NCBI RefSeq assembly: GCF_000172415.1
Contig: NZ_ABLD01000004.1
Location: forward strand, 372,001-436,000
Direction: 5' to 3'
Source of the DNA: Paraburkholderia graminis C4D1M
GTDB lineage: Bacteria; Pseudomonadota; Gammaproteobacteria; Burkholderiales; Burkholderiaceae
Length of the DNA stretch: 64,000 nt
Below are positions 46,176 to 56,203 of the stretch, one piece after another; position 1 is the first letter of the stretch; each line of letters begins with the position of its first letter. The notes beneath the pieces are model-generated. The model saw nothing but the letters and a program-made list of their open reading frames with translations. It was not told the DNA's origin and ran no database searches. The position numbers were made by a program, and so were the translations under genes.

Positions 46176-46842
46176 ACTCACCGCGCTATTGCATCTCGCG
46201 TCGCCGGCATTGCCGATCGGCGCATTCAGTTATTCGCAGGGTCTCGAAGCGGCGATCGAAGCGCAACTGATCACCGACGCCGACTCGGCCCGCGACTGGA
46301 TTGCGAGCGGACTGACCGACGTCCTCGCGCATGGCGAACTGCCGTTCCTCGCGCATCAAATGGAACGCTGGCGCACGCACGACGCCGACGGCCTCGCGCA
46401 AGCGAATCGCGAATTCCTCGCGAGCCGCGAGTCGGCCGAGTTGCGTCGCGAGACCGAGCAAATGGGGTGGTCGCTGCGGCAATTGTGCGTGTCGCTCGAA
46501 TGGAGCGATGCAGCGCGGCGCGCGACGCTTACTGCGATCACGCCGCTCGCTCAGCCCACGGCATTCGCTTTCGCCGCCTATGCGCACGATGCAGCGGTCG
46601 ATGCCGCTCTCGCCGCGTACGCATTCAGTTGGGTGGAGAACCAGGCCGCTGCCGCATTGAAGGCGGTGCCGCTCGGGCAACTCGCGGGGCAGCGCATTAT
46701 CGTCGCGTTGCGCGGACCGATCGACGCAGCGGTGACGCGCGCGCTCGCGACATCGCCGGAACATATCAACACTTTCGCGCCGCAGCTCGGCATTCTGTCG
46801 GCGCGTCACGAGTCGCAGTATTCGCGGCTCTTTCGCTCATAA
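46162..46842 (+). CDS. ureF: Urease accessory protein UreF
   Basis: UreF binds UreD-apo-urease and gates the GTPase activity of UreG during nickel insertion. The 226-residue product begins [20 protein letters not shown], then [13 protein letters not shown], both strong family motifs, and contains [12 protein letters not shown] and [20 protein letters not shown] helices. It overlaps ureE by 14 bases. The frame upstream is open but reads through the histidine tail of ureE in another frame. Confidence 0.95.
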   Translation: MRIAELTALLHLASPALPIGAFSYSQGLEAAIEAQLITDADSARDWIASGLTDVLAHGELPFLAHQMERWRTHDADGLAQANREFLASRESAELRRETEQMGWSLRQLCVSLEWSDAARRATLTAITPLAQPTAFAFAAYAHDAAVDAALAAYAFSWVENQAAAALKAVPLGQLAGQRIIVALRGPIDAAVTRALATSPEHINTFAPQLGILSARHESQYSRLFRS

Positions 46843-46853
46843 ATCGATCCATC

Positions 46854-47507
46854 ATGAACGCACCTCAACATTCCGCTCACTCGTCCGTTCGCACGAAGAA
46901 ACTGCCGCCGCTGCGCGTGGGCGTCGGCGGTCCGGTCGGCTCGGGCAAGACCACGCTGCTCGAAATGCTCTGCAAGGCGATGCGCGAACAATACGATCTT
47001 GTCGCGATCACCAACGACATCTATACGAAAGAAGATCAGCGCCTGCTGACGGTGGCGGGCGCGTTGCCGGCCGAGCGCATCATGGGCGTCGAGACGGGCG
47101 GCTGCCCGCATACGGCGATTCGCGAGGACGCGTCGATCAACCTCGAAGCCGTCGACCGCATGCTCACGCGCTTCCCGGACGCGGACATCGTTTTCATCGA
47201 ATCGGGCGGCGATAACCTCGCGGCAACCTTCAGCCCGGAACTGTCGGACCTGACGATCTACGTGATCGACGTGGCGGGTGGCGAGAAGATTCCGCGCAAG
47301 GGCGGCCCCGGCATAACAAAGTCGGACCTGCTTGTGATCAACAAGACGGACCTCGCGCCGATGGTCGGCGCGAACCTCGACGTGATGGCTTCGGACGCGA
47401 AGAAAATGCGCGGCGAGCGGCCTTTCGTGATGACCAATCTGAAGGCGCTCGACGGGTTGGATCAGGTGGTGCGGTTTATCGAGCGGAAGGGGTTGTTGAG
47501 GGTTTGA
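46854..47507 (+). CDS. ureG: Urease accessory GTPase UreG
   Basis: UreG is the GTPase that couples nucleotide hydrolysis to nickel delivery. The 217-residue protein has the P-loop [27 protein letters not shown], the nickel-binding CPH motif in [13 protein letters not shown], and [11 protein letters not shown] as base-recognition loop. It is the last gene of the urease cluster, 11 bases after ureF, and converges with waaA. Confidence 0.97.
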   Translation: MNAPQHSAHSSVRTKKLPPLRVGVGGPVGSGKTTLLEMLCKAMREQYDLVAITNDIYTKEDQRLLTVAGALPAERIMGVETGGCPHTAIREDASINLEAVDRMLTRFPDADIVFIESGGDNLAATFSPELSDLTIYVIDVAGGEKIPRKGGPGITKSDLLVINKTDLAPMVGANLDVMASDAKKMRGERPFVMTNLKALDGLDQVVRFIERKGLLRV

Positions 47508-47617
47508 GGGCGGAGCGTGATGCTCGGCGTCTCACTCGCCCGGATGAGGGTGATCGGTGCGAAACGCAGTTGTCTTCAGGATATACGAGTTAATTAGCAA
47601 GAAGCGCCGAGCCCCCC

Positions 47618-48931
47618 TCACTCCGGCAACACCGCCATCAACACATCCACCGTGCGCGCGGTCGCGCCGCGATGGCGCGCGGCGAAGGCCGATGCCGCGC
47701 CGCCCATCGCGAGGCGCCGCGCCTTGTCGTTGAATAGATCGCGCAGTGCGCGGGCGAGGTCGGCCGGGTCTTGCACTTGCACCGCCGCGCCCGCGGCGAC
47801 CGCATCGGCCGTGGCCTGCGTGAAGTTGAACACGTGCGGGCCGATCAGCACCGGCACGCCGACCGCGCATGCCTCGATCAGATTCTGTCCGCCGAGCGGC
47901 AACAGACTGCCGCCGATAAACGCCAAGTCGGAGGCCGCATAATAAGCGCCCAGTTCGCCCATCGAATCGCCGAGCAGCACATTCACGTCCGCCGGCAACG
48001 CAGGCACGCCGCCGCTCGCAGCCACCGCGGCCGATGCCACCTTCGCATCCGGCGCCCATTGCGAACGCCTCGCGAGCCGCAAGCCCGCTTTCTCGACGAG
48101 CGCCGCCACTTCGTTAAAGCGTTGCGGATGACGCGGCACGAGAATCAGCAGCGCGCCTTCCACGCCAAGCTCGGAGAACGCCTGCAGCACGAGTTCCTCT
48201 TCGCCCTCGCGCGTGCTTGCCGCGACCCACACGGGACGCGCGCCGATCGCCGCGCGCCACGCATGACCGCGCGCCGCCAGTTCAGGCGGCGTGCTCATGT
48301 CGAACTTCAGATTGCCGAGCACCGCGACGTTGCGCGCACCGAGCGCGGTGAGCCGCTCGGCATCCGACGGACTTTGCGCCAGCACGCGCGCAAAGCCGCC
48401 GAACACGTCCTTCGTCGCACCGCCGAACTTCGCCGCGCGCTTGAATGAGCGCGCCGACATGCGCGCATTGGTCAGCACGAGTTGCACATCCGCGCGACGG
48501 CATTCGTCGATCAGCGTGGGCCACACCTCGGTCTCCATCACGAGACCGACCGACGGCCGCCACGCGCGCAGAAAACGCCGCACCGCGTGAGGCATGTCGT
48601 ACGGCAGATAGCTGCGCAACACACGGTCGCCGAAAATCTGCTCGCCGGTTGCGCGGCCGCTCGGCGTCATGTGCGTCAACAGAATGCGCGCATCGGGACG
48701 CGCCTTCATGAGCGCGTCGATCAGCGGCTGCGCGGCGCGCGTCTCGCCGACCGACACGGCGTGCACCCAGATCAACGGCGCGTTGTCCTCAGGCAAACGT
48801 CCGCGCGAATAACCAAAGCGCTCGCCGATATGCTCACGATAACCGCGCTCCTTGCGCGAGCGGATCAGCAAACGCAGCACGGCGACGGGCGCGATGATCC
48901 ACCACAGCGCGTTATAGATCACCCTCAGCAT
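47618..48931 (-). CDS. waaA: Kdo transferase
   Basis: WaaA (KdtA) adds 3-deoxy-D-manno-octulosonic acid to lipid IVA, the first core step of LPS. The 437-residue protein has an N-terminal membrane anchor (LRVIYNALWWIIAPVAVLRL), then the GT30 family motifs PLIWVHAVSVGETRAAQPLI, LMETEVWPTLIDEC and IGGSLLPLGGQNLIEACAVG. It lies downstream of kdoO and waaC on the same strand. Confidence 0.96.
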   Translation of the reverse strand: MLRVIYNALWWIIAPVAVLRLLIRSRKERGYREHIGERFGYSRGRLPEDNAPLIWVHAVSVGETRAAQPLIDALMKARPDARILLTHMTPSGRATGEQIFGDRVLRSYLPYDMPHAVRRFLRAWRPSVGLVMETEVWPTLIDECRRADVQLVLTNARMSARSFKRAAKFGGATKDVFGGFARVLAQSPSDAERLTALGARNVAVLGNLKFDMSTPPELAARGHAWRAAIGARPVWVAASTREGEEELVLQAFSELGVEGALLILVPRHPQRFNEVAALVEKAGLRLARRSQWAPDAKVASAAVAASGGVPALPADVNVLLGDSMGELGAYYAASDLAFIGGSLLPLGGQNLIEACAVGVPVLIGPHVFNFTQATADAVAAGAAVQVQDPADLARALRDLFNDKARRLAMGGAASAFAARHRGATARTVDVLMAVLPE

Positions 48932-48995
48932 GCGCGCTCCGCATCACGCAGCATGCGACGGGCTGGCGAAGCCGGCGACTTGCAATAAGCGGCGC

Positions 48996-49880
48996 TCAAA
49001 CCAGCGCCCTGCCCTTCAGGCGTTCGAGTATGCCGAGCGGCGCGCACTCGGGTTGCGCCATCGCCTTGACCGGCAGGAAGAAGGTCTGTTCGAGCATGAA
49101 CTGACCGGACATCACCGCGTGCGAAGTCTGGTCGGAGAAACACACCCACACGCTGCCCGGCGGAAACGGCATGGTCTCCTGCGGGCTCGTCTTCTGATAC
49201 TCGAGATCGGCCTTCATGCCGTCGTGCAGATTCAGCATCAGGTGGTCGTATTCGCTGCGCGGCGACTTCGTCACATGCAGCAGATTCAGCAGCCACGCGG
49301 CGCCCGGCATTTGCGGCTTGATGCGCGGCAGGAAGCGTTTGGCCATGTCCTCGAACGGTTCGCCGACTCGCCACACGCGCGGCACGCCATGCGGATTGAC
49401 GTTCGTGAACACGCGCAGAATGCGCTCGCCGTAATTCGGCCGCGACGGGAATGCGTCGACGTGCAGACGGCTATCGTCCTTGCGCCACGAAGTCTGGCGC
49501 GTTTCCACCTGATGCAGCCGCAGGCTCGTGGGCGCGACCCGCAGCCGGCCGTTGTATTCGGGAAAGAGCCCGTCGACCAGCGTGCGTGCATTCGCCTGAT
49601 AACGCGCGATCAACGCACGCACCGCGGACTGCGTGACGGCGTCGCCGGCCACACCGTGCAGCGCGCCGCCATTCGGTTCGAGGCTGATGTTCTTGCGGTT
49701 CGGATCGGCGAGCGCGGGATCGAGCAGCGCCTGCTCGCCGCCTTCGATAGCAAAGCGCAGATTCGGAAAATACAGCACTTTGCCGCGTTCGACGCCGGCC
49801 AGCAGCGTCTCGCGCGGCACGGACAGATTGCGTGCGTGCCAGTCGGCGTTCGCGACTTCGATGATCTGTGTTTCGTTCAT
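48996..49880 (-). CDS. kdoO: Kdo hydroxylase (Fe(II)/2-oxoglutarate dioxygenase-like)
   Basis: A 294-residue protein matching the Kdo 3-hydroxylase family found in Burkholderia and Yersinia, which turns Kdo of the LPS inner core into D-glycero-D-talo-oct-2-ulosonic acid (Ko). The probable iron-binding HxD is in RLHVDAFPSRP, with a later conserved SHAVMSGQFMLEQTFFLP region supplying another His. Its position between waaC and waaA supports the assignment. MNETQIIEVANADW was chosen as start over an upstream ATG-rich extension. Confidence 0.85.
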   Translation of the reverse strand: MNETQIIEVANADWHARNLSVPRETLLAGVERGKVLYFPNLRFAIEGGEQALLDPALADPNRKNISLEPNGGALHGVAGDAVTQSAVRALIARYQANARTLVDGLFPEYNGRLRVAPTSLRLHQVETRQTSWRKDDSRLHVDAFPSRPNYGERILRVFTNVNPHGVPRVWRVGEPFEDMAKRFLPRIKPQMPGAAWLLNLLHVTKSPRSEYDHLMLNLHDGMKADLEYQKTSPQETMPFPPGSVWVCFSDQTSHAVMSGQFMLEQTFFLPVKAMAQPECAPLGILERLKGRALV

Positions 49881-49929
49881 GATCGCCCTTGAAAACGGAT
49901 GATGCGTAAGGCGAAGCGCGCCGGACGAA

Positions 49930-50931
49930 TTACAGCAGGCCGAAGCCGGCAAGCGCGGACTTCACTTGTTGCAGCGTGGGCGGTTGCCCGGCCGTGCCGA
50001 GATTGACGACGTTCGGCGACCAGTAGCCGCCGGTACGCCACGCGGTGGCGAAATTGTACAACTCGACCGTGGGCCGCTTCAGCGCAGCCGCAATGTGAAC
50101 TAGACCTGTGTCAACGCCGACTGTCGCAGCCGCGCCTTCGATCAATCCGACGACCGCGGGCAACGACAATTTCGGCGGCACGATGGCCGCCGCGCCGAAT
50201 TCCTTCGCGAGACGCTCGCTCGTCGCGCGTTCGGCCTCGCTGCCCCACGGCAGGACGATCGACGCGCCGCGCCGCACGAGCGCCTGGCCCAATTCGATCC
50301 ACGCGGTATCGGGCCATTGCTTGTCGGCGCGCGAGGTCGCGTGCACGAACACCACGTAAGGCACCGGAAGATTCAGATTGGCCGCCGACAACGCCAGCGC
50401 AGCGCGACCCGTGTCGATGCCGAAGTCGATCTCGTCGGTCGGTTGCGGCTCGGGCTCGTTCAGCGCCGCGGCCACCAGTTGCCGCGTGCGTTCGACGACA
50501 TGCGTGCGCGGCGCGATCGGCACGCGCTTGTCGTAGAAGAAACGCACCGGCCATTCGTAGCCGGCGCCATCCGTGCGATTGCCGAGCCCGACGAGCGGTC
50601 CGCGCGCCATGCTCGCGACCCATGCGGTCTTGATGAGCCCCTGGCAGTCGATCACGAGATCGTAGTGCTCGGCGGCGAGCGCGCGGCGAAACGCGCCGAT
50701 CTCGCGCCAGTTGTCGAGCGAAAGAATGCGCTTGCGCCAGCGCCGCAGCGACACAGGAATCGCACGCCGCACGCCGCTAACGAGTTCGACCAGCCCCACG
50801 AAGCTTTCCTCGACGAGCCAGTCGATCTGCGCGTCGGGATGGCGGCGCCGGATGTCGGCGATCACCGGCATGTTATGGACGACGTCGCCCAGCGACGACA
50901 CCCTCACGATCAATATCTTTTGCACGCTCAA
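49930..50931 (-). CDS. waaC: Lipopolysaccharide heptosyltransferase I
   Basis: WaaC adds the first L-glycero-D-manno-heptose to Kdo of the LPS core. The 333-residue GT9 protein has the family N-terminus ILIVRVSSLGDVVHNMPV, DWLVEESFVGLVELV, VFVHATSRADKQWPDTAWIE and the nucleotide-sugar site GVDTGLVHIAAALKRPTVEL. It heads the waaC-kdoO-waaA group. The 286-base spacer upstream contains a terminator for the preceding phosphomannomutase gene, so waaC must have its own promoter there. Confidence 0.95.
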   Translation of the reverse strand: MSVQKILIVRVSSLGDVVHNMPVIADIRRRHPDAQIDWLVEESFVGLVELVSGVRRAIPVSLRRWRKRILSLDNWREIGAFRRALAAEHYDLVIDCQGLIKTAWVASMARGPLVGLGNRTDGAGYEWPVRFFYDKRVPIAPRTHVVERTRQLVAAALNEPEPQPTDEIDFGIDTGRAALALSAANLNLPVPYVVFVHATSRADKQWPDTAWIELGQALVRRGASIVLPWGSEAERATSERLAKEFGAAAIVPPKLSLPAVVGLIEGAAATVGVDTGLVHIAAALKRPTVELYNFATAWRTGGYWSPNVVNLGTAGQPPTLQQVKSALAGFGLL

Positions 50932-51107
50932 GAGAGGAAAACCGGCCAGGCGGTCCTAAGATGCATTGAAAGAGGCGCGGCGAAAAACCTGCCGCTTCGC
51001 TTCACGCGATATACCTCCAGCGAGCGGCGACACGACCTTGATGCGCTTATGCGCTGATGTCGCGTCGCCAGGACGGCAATTCTAGCGCGACATAGCTGAT
51101 CGGCATG

Positions 51108-51145
51108 AAAAAACGCGGCGCGGTAAGTGAGACCCGCGCCGCGTT
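51108..51145 (-). terminator. Rho-independent terminator of the phosphomannomutase gene
   Basis: A perfect 12-base GC-rich stem (AACGCGGCGCGG with CCGCGCCGCGTT) around a 10-base loop; on the minus strand it is followed by a run of six T. It lies about 70 bases past the phosphomannomutase stop. The rest of the 50932-51217 spacer shows no other clear feature. Confidence 0.88.
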
Positions 51146-51217
51146 ATAACGCAAACTGCGAAAGACCACTGCGGCTCATTGCAAACCGCAGCGCCTTCGC
51201 TGCCGCCGTTCAAGCTT

Positions 51218-52612
51218 TTAGAACGGCAGCTTTGCGTCCGCCTTCTCCGCCATTATCACGCGGCGGAAATCTTCCTGGATGCGCTTGAGCGCCGCGTCGT
51301 TATCCGCTTCGAAACGCATGACCACGACCGGCGTGGTGTTCGACGAACGCGCAAGGCCGAAGCCGTCCGGATATTCGACGCGCAGGCCGTCGATCGTCAC
51401 CACGTCGTCCGCGCCGGTGAATTGCGCGTTCTTCTGCAGGCGCGCGATCAGTTCGAAGTTCTCGCCTTCCTCAAGCTTGAGTTGCAGTTCCGGCGTGGAA
51501 TGCGAGTTCGGCAGCGAGTTCAGCAGCTTGCTCGGGTCCTGCACACGCGTGAGGATTTCGAGCAGACGTGCGCCCGTGTACAGGCCGTCGTCGAAACCGT
51601 ACCAGCGGTCTTTGAAGAACACGTGGCCGCTCATTTCGCCCGCGAGCGGTGCGCCCGTTTCGCGCAGCTTGGCTTTCACGAGCGAGTGACCCGTCTTCCA
51701 CATGAGCGGCTCGCCGCCCTTGTCTTTCACCCACTTCGCGAGATTGCGCGTGCACTTCACGTCGTAAATGATCTGCGCGCCCTTGTTGCGCGACAGGACT
51801 TCTTCGGCGAACAGCATCAGTTGGCGGTCCGGATAAATGATCTGGCCGTCTTTGGTGACGACGCCCAGGCGGTCGCCGTCGCCGTCGAACGCGAAGCCGA
51901 TTTCCGCGTCGGTTTCCTTCAGCGCGCGAATCACGTCTTGAAGATTTTCCGGATGAGCCGGGTCCGGGTGATGGTTCGGGAAGTTGCCGTCGATCTCGGT
52001 GAAGAGTTCAACGAGTTCGCAACCGAGCTTCTTGAAAAGCTTCGGCGCGAGACCGCCCGCGACGCCGTTGCCGGTATCGACCACGATCTTGATCGGACGC
52101 GCGAGCTTGACGTCGCTCGCAATGCGTTCGAGATACGCGTCGGCGATGTCGTAGTCGGTGTAGGTGCCGCTGCCTTCGGAAAAGTTTTCGTCGACGATGC
52201 GCTGATGCAGCGCGAGAATCTGCTCGCCATAAATCGCCGAGCCGCGCAGCACCATCTTGAAGCCGTTGTAATCCGGCGGATTATGACTACCCGTCACGAC
52301 GATGCACGAATCGACACGGCGTTCGCCGCCTTCGAGTTGCAACGGCACGCTTGCCGCGAAGTAGCCGACCGGCGTGGGCACCATGCCGACATTGACCACG
52401 TCGACGCCGGCCGCACGCAGGCCGTCCGACAATGCCTGGATCAATTCCGGACCCGACAGGCGACCGTCGCGCGCGACGACTACAGCGTCGCCGCCCTGCG
52501 CACGCACTTCGCTGCCGAATGCGCGGCCGATCGAACGCGCCGTGTCGGCGTCGAGCGTCTTGCCGATCACACCGCGAATGTCATACGCCTTGAAAATAGA
52601 TTTGGAGATCAT
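51218..52612 (-). CDS. Phosphomannomutase/phosphoglucomutase
   Basis: A 464-residue alpha-D-phosphohexomutase of the AlgC/ManB/Pgm type, interconverting hexose-6- and hexose-1-phosphates for nucleotide-sugar synthesis. The active-site phosphoserine loop is VTGSHNPPDYNGFKMVLRG, the metal loop FAFDGDGDRLGVV, and the sugar-binding loop GEMSGHVFF. Its place between the LPS core genes and the surface-glycan genes suits supply of precursors for both. It is divergent from the flippase gene. Confidence 0.93.
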   Translation of the reverse strand: MISKSIFKAYDIRGVIGKTLDADTARSIGRAFGSEVRAQGGDAVVVARDGRLSGPELIQALSDGLRAAGVDVVNVGMVPTPVGYFAASVPLQLEGGERRVDSCIVVTGSHNPPDYNGFKMVLRGSAIYGEQILALHQRIVDENFSEGSGTYTDYDIADAYLERIASDVKLARPIKIVVDTGNGVAGGLAPKLFKKLGCELVELFTEIDGNFPNHHPDPAHPENLQDVIRALKETDAEIGFAFDGDGDRLGVVTKDGQIIYPDRQLMLFAEEVLSRNKGAQIIYDVKCTRNLAKWVKDKGGEPLMWKTGHSLVKAKLRETGAPLAGEMSGHVFFKDRWYGFDDGLYTGARLLEILTRVQDPSKLLNSLPNSHSTPELQLKLEEGENFELIARLQKNAQFTGADDVVTIDGLRVEYPDGFGLARSSNTTPVVVMRFEADNDAALKRIQEDFRRVIMAEKADAKLPF

Positions 52613-52726
52613 GTTGGCTCACTTGCGTGCAATGGAAAATTTTGACCGGCGCGGTCATGCGGATCGGTAAATCATGGTGATCGGACATGGTGCCGCGCCC
52701 TTGCCGGAAGCGATCCGGTTCCAACT

Positions 52727-52732
52727 TATAAT
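52727..52732 (+). promoter_or_regulatory. Possible -10 element upstream of the flippase gene
   Basis: TATAAT stands in an otherwise GC-rich divergent spacer (52613-52856). The nearest -35-like hexamer, TTGCCG at 52701-52706, is 20 bases away, which is longer than usual, so the promoter call is tentative. Confidence 0.35.
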
Positions 52733-52856
52733 TGCGCTTTTCGGACCAGCCTGGTAACGCCATTCTAATGCTTAGACGCCCTCCATTTGTAAAGTTGCCG
52801 GGATGGCCTGTCAGGTGCGCGCACTCGCGCACGATGCATTGGCGGGCGCCTGCCGG

Positions 52857-54119
52857 ATGCTGACGCTCAAACGCTTCGCCAATCCGGACGTCACGCGCGC
52901 GTTCACGAATATCGTCTGGCTCGGGCTCGAACGGCTCACGCAAATCGGCGTGGCGATTGCGATCAGCGGCATCCTCGCGCGTTACTTCGGACCCGATACG
53001 TTCGGCAAATGGCAATACGCGAACACGCTGCTGCTGGTGCTCTCGCCAATCACATGGGTATGCGGCGCGGAGATTCTGGTGCCCACCATCGTCGCGCGGC
53101 CGCCCGCGCAACTCGGCACGGTGCTCGGCAGCGCCTTCACGCTGCGCTTTGCCGTTTCGGTCGCGGCGTTGCTGCTCACGTGGCTCGCCATTGCACTCGG
53201 CCTCTTCGATCCGCTCGTCGGCGCCATGCTCGCGGGCCTTGCCGTCACGATGCTGTTTCGCGAACCGTTCGTCGGCGTGATCAATGCGTGGCTGCAAAGC
53301 ATGACGTACAGCAAGCCGCAGTTGCTCACGAGCATGAGCACCGCGGTCATCAAGGCGGGCTTCGTCTATCTGCTCGTGCGCGCGGCTGCCGAGCCCTCGC
53401 GCTTCGGCTGGCTGTGGGCGCTCGAATCGGCGGCCATCGGCGGCGTGCTGGTCGTCTATTACATTCGACGTCATGGCGGCAAGCTGGGCTGGCACTTCGA
53501 CCGCTCGCTGTTCAGGCATTTTGCGAGCGCGGGCACCGTGTTCTGGCTCGGCCTGATCTGTATGTACCTGTTCCTGAAACTGGACCGGCTCATGCTCGAA
53601 CGCGCCGTTTCATTCGCCGATCTTGGGCGTTATTCGGCCGCGCAGCAACTGAACGAAAACTGGATCACGCTTGCGTTAATGCTCGCACAGACTATCGCCC
53701 CCGCATTCGTCTACCGTGTGCAGCAGGCCGCGCAATTGCGCCGGAACATCTGGCGCCTCACCGCGATGACCGCCGCGTTGATGATCGGCGGCGCGCTCGT
53801 GCTCGACCTGCTCGCGGGCTTTATCATTCGCCGCGTGTTCGGGCCGGGCTTCGAAGGCGCCATCGAGATTTTCCGCTGGGCCGTGTGGCTTTCCGTGCCC
53901 GCGGGCATCGAGGCGATCGGCAATCTCGTCGTGCTGAAGTATCAGGCGAAGTTCGTGTTGCTGTTCAAATGGCTGCTCGCGCTTGCCGTGGCGTTCGTCG
54001 TCAATCTGCTGGCGATTCCACGGCTCGGCGCCTATGGCGCGTTGGCCGGACTCGCGTGCGGCTATCTGGCGGCGGCGGCAGTTAATCTTTATTACATTCG
54101 TTTCAAATTGCGCCCATGA
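52857..54119 (+). CDS. Polysaccharide flippase (oligosaccharide flippase family, Wzx-like)
   Basis: A 420-residue integral membrane protein with about twelve hydrophobic segments and the family features IVWLGLERLTQIGVAIAISG, LARYFGPDTFGKWQYANTLL and a central FRHFASAGTVFWLGLI block. Such proteins flip lipid-linked sugar units across the inner membrane. MLTLKRFANPDVTRAF was taken as the start; an ATG at 52803 is also possible. Its stop overlaps the next glycosyltransferase by four bases. Confidence 0.87.
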   Translation: MLTLKRFANPDVTRAFTNIVWLGLERLTQIGVAIAISGILARYFGPDTFGKWQYANTLLLVLSPITWVCGAEILVPTIVARPPAQLGTVLGSAFTLRFAVSVAALLLTWLAIALGLFDPLVGAMLAGLAVTMLFREPFVGVINAWLQSMTYSKPQLLTSMSTAVIKAGFVYLLVRAAAEPSRFGWLWALESAAIGGVLVVYYIRRHGGKLGWHFDRSLFRHFASAGTVFWLGLICMYLFLKLDRLMLERAVSFADLGRYSAAQQLNENWITLALMLAQTIAPAFVYRVQQAAQLRRNIWRLTAMTAALMIGGALVLDLLAGFIIRRVFGPGFEGAIEIFRWAVWLSVPAGIEAIGNLVVLKYQAKFVLLFKWLLALAVAFVVNLLAIPRLGAYGALAGLACGYLAAAAVNLYYIRFKLRP

Positions 54120-54949
54120 CGCTTCCCGCCACCGACACGCCGCCGCACTGCCTCGACGACGTCGCGGTGCTGATGCCCGCCTATAACGGCCAGGCCGACG
54201 TCGATCTGACGCTCGCGTCGTTCGATGAACGTCCGCTGGTGCACGTTCTGATCGTCGATGACGGCAGCACGCCGCCCATCGTCGCGCCCGAGCTTGCCAA
54301 CATGCACATTGAAGTGCTGCGCATGCCGGTGAACGGCGGCATCGAGCGCGCACTGGAAGCCGGCATCGACGCGCTCGCGCAGCGCGGCTATCGTTACGCG
54401 GCGCGCATCGACGCGGGCGACCGCAGCGTGCCGCAGCGTCTTGCGAAGCAGCGCGCGTTCATGGAAGCGCATCCGCACGTCGCCGGCCTCGGCATGTGGA
54501 CGCAGGTCGTCACGCGCGCGGGCGAGCCGCTCTTCATGCTGACGCCGCCGAGCGACCCGGCGGACATCCGCCGCCTGCGCTTTTTCCGCTCATGCCTCGC
54601 GCATCCTTCGATGATGCTGCGAATCGACGCGGTGCGCGCCGTCGGCAACTATCGCGCGATGTATCGCTCGGCCGAGGATCTCGATCTGTTCGTACGCCTG
54701 ATGGAGCGCTACGACTGCGCGAATCTGCCGGAGCTGGGCCTGTACTACGAGCTGAACGAAGGCGGCATCAGCGCGACCAGGCGGCGCCGCCAGGTGCTGT
54801 CGACGCTGCGGCTGCAACTGCGCTACTTCAACGTCGCGAATCCGTACGACTGGTTGGGCCTCGGCAAAAATCTGCTGCATCTCGTGACGCCTTACCGCGC
54901 GTTGCAGCGGGTCAAACGCGGCCTTCTGGCTGCGCGCGCGAGCCATTGA
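54116..54949 (+). CDS. Glycosyltransferase family 2 protein
   Basis: A 277-residue GT-A glycosyltransferase. It has VAVLMPAYNGQADVDLTLAS, VLIVDDGSTPP, the likely metal-binding ARIDAGDRS (a DxD variant) and FRSCLAHPSMMLR with SAEDLDLFVRLME, all typical of GT2. It probably extends a surface-glycan repeat unit; donor and acceptor are not identifiable. Translation is coupled to the flippase by an ATGA overlap. Confidence 0.9.
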   Translation: MTLPATDTPPHCLDDVAVLMPAYNGQADVDLTLASFDERPLVHVLIVDDGSTPPIVAPELANMHIEVLRMPVNGGIERALEAGIDALAQRGYRYAARIDAGDRSVPQRLAKQRAFMEAHPHVAGLGMWTQVVTRAGEPLFMLTPPSDPADIRRLRFFRSCLAHPSMMLRIDAVRAVGNYRAMYRSAEDLDLFVRLMERYDCANLPELGLYYELNEGGISATRRRRQVLSTLRLQLRYFNVANPYDWLGLGKNLLHLVTPYRALQRVKRGLLAARASH

Positions 54950-55042
54950 GCCGCGGCCTCGCGCGGTTTTGCGCAGTTTGGTTATCGTCGTCCGCCTGTT
55001 CTCACAGCTTGTCTTTTCACTCACCGCCGAGTTCGTTCCCGC

Positions 55043-56191
55043 ATGAAGCCAGCCCTGAAGTCGACGCCCGCGTTGCGCATTACACTCGTGTGTAACACCG
55101 CCTGGGCAATCTATACGTATCGGCAAGGCCTGATCCGCATGCTGGTGGGACGCGGCGTCGACGTGACGGTGCTCGCGCCGCGCGACCGCACCTTCGAACT
55201 GCTCACCGCAATGGGTTGCCGCTGCATCGAATTGCCGGTCGCGTCGAAAGGCACCAATCCGCGCGACGATCTGCGCACGCTGTGGTCGCTCTACCGCCGT
55301 TACTGCGCAATTCGCCCGCACGTCGTGTTTCACTACACGATCAAGCCGAATATTTACGGCTCGATTGCGGCGAAGCTCGCGGGCGTGCAATCGGTTGCGG
55401 TCACAACGGGTCTCGGCTATGTGTTCATCCAGCGGAGCCGCGCCGCGCAGGTCGCCAAAAAACTGTATCGTTTTGCGTTCCGTTTTCCGCGCGAAATATG
55501 GTTTTTGAATCGCGACGATCAGACAGCGTTTGTCGAACAGAATTTGTTGGTGCATCCTGAACGCGCGCGGCTTCTGCATGGCGAAGGCGTCGACCTCGAA
55601 CAATTCGGCTTCACGCCCTTGCCCGAGCGCGCGGAATTCAGGTTCGTGCTGATCGGCCGTTTGTTGTGGGACAAGGGCGTGGGCGAATACGTCGAAGCGG
55701 CGCGGCGTGTGCGCGAACGCTATCCGCATGCGCGCTTCCAGTTGCTCGGGCCGGTCGGCGTCGACAATCCGAGTGCGATCACGCGCGACGAAGTCGCGGC
55801 GTGGGAACGCGAAGGCATCGTCGAGTATCGCGGCGAGGCGCACGACGTGCGGCCCTTTATCGCCGATGCGGATTGCGTCGTTTTGCCTTCGTATCGCGAA
55901 GGCGTGCCGCGCACGCTGATGGAAGCGTCGGCGATGGGACGGCCGATTGTCGCGACCGACGTGCCCGGCTGCCGCGAAGTGGTCGCGCACGGCGTCAACG
56001 GATTGCTTTGCGAAGCGCGCAACGCGGACAGCCTCGCGGACGCGCTCGCGCAGATGCTCGACATGAGCGGCGCAGAGCGCCGCGCGATGGCGGAACGCGG
56101 CCGGCAGAAAGTCGCGCAGGAATTCGACGAACGCGTCGTCGTCGAAACGTATAAAGACCTGGTGCAAAAAATGACGGGCGTTTTACTTTAA
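55043..56191 (+). CDS. Glycosyltransferase family 4 (GT1/GT4 type) protein
   Basis: A 382-residue GT-B glycosyltransferase. The N-terminal domain has ITLVCNTAWAIYTYRQGLIR and VTTGLGYVFIQRS; the C-terminal domain has FVLIGRLLWDKGVGEYVEAA and the nucleotide-sugar motif EGVPRTLMEASAMGRPIVAT with the E-x7-E pair. Relatives transfer N-acetylhexosamine or galactose in polysaccharide synthesis. galE follows 12 bases downstream and may supply its UDP-sugar. No strong ribosome site is seen. Confidence 0.9.
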   Translation: MKPALKSTPALRITLVCNTAWAIYTYRQGLIRMLVGRGVDVTVLAPRDRTFELLTAMGCRCIELPVASKGTNPRDDLRTLWSLYRRYCAIRPHVVFHYTIKPNIYGSIAAKLAGVQSVAVTTGLGYVFIQRSRAAQVAKKLYRFAFRFPREIWFLNRDDQTAFVEQNLLVHPERARLLHGEGVDLEQFGFTPLPERAEFRFVLIGRLLWDKGVGEYVEAARRVRERYPHARFQLLGPVGVDNPSAITRDEVAAWEREGIVEYRGEAHDVRPFIADADCVVLPSYREGVPRTLMEASAMGRPIVATDVPGCREVVAHGVNGLLCEARNADSLADALAQMLDMSGAERRAMAERGRQKVAQEFDERVVVETYKDLVQKMTGVLL

Positions 56192-56203
56192 CGGAGCAAC
56201 AGC

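Noticed and set aside
52803..52856. Upstream ATG for the flippase
   Set aside because: The extra 18 residues look unlike a membrane-protein N-terminus; neither start has a strong ribosome site, so this remains a preference rather than proof.
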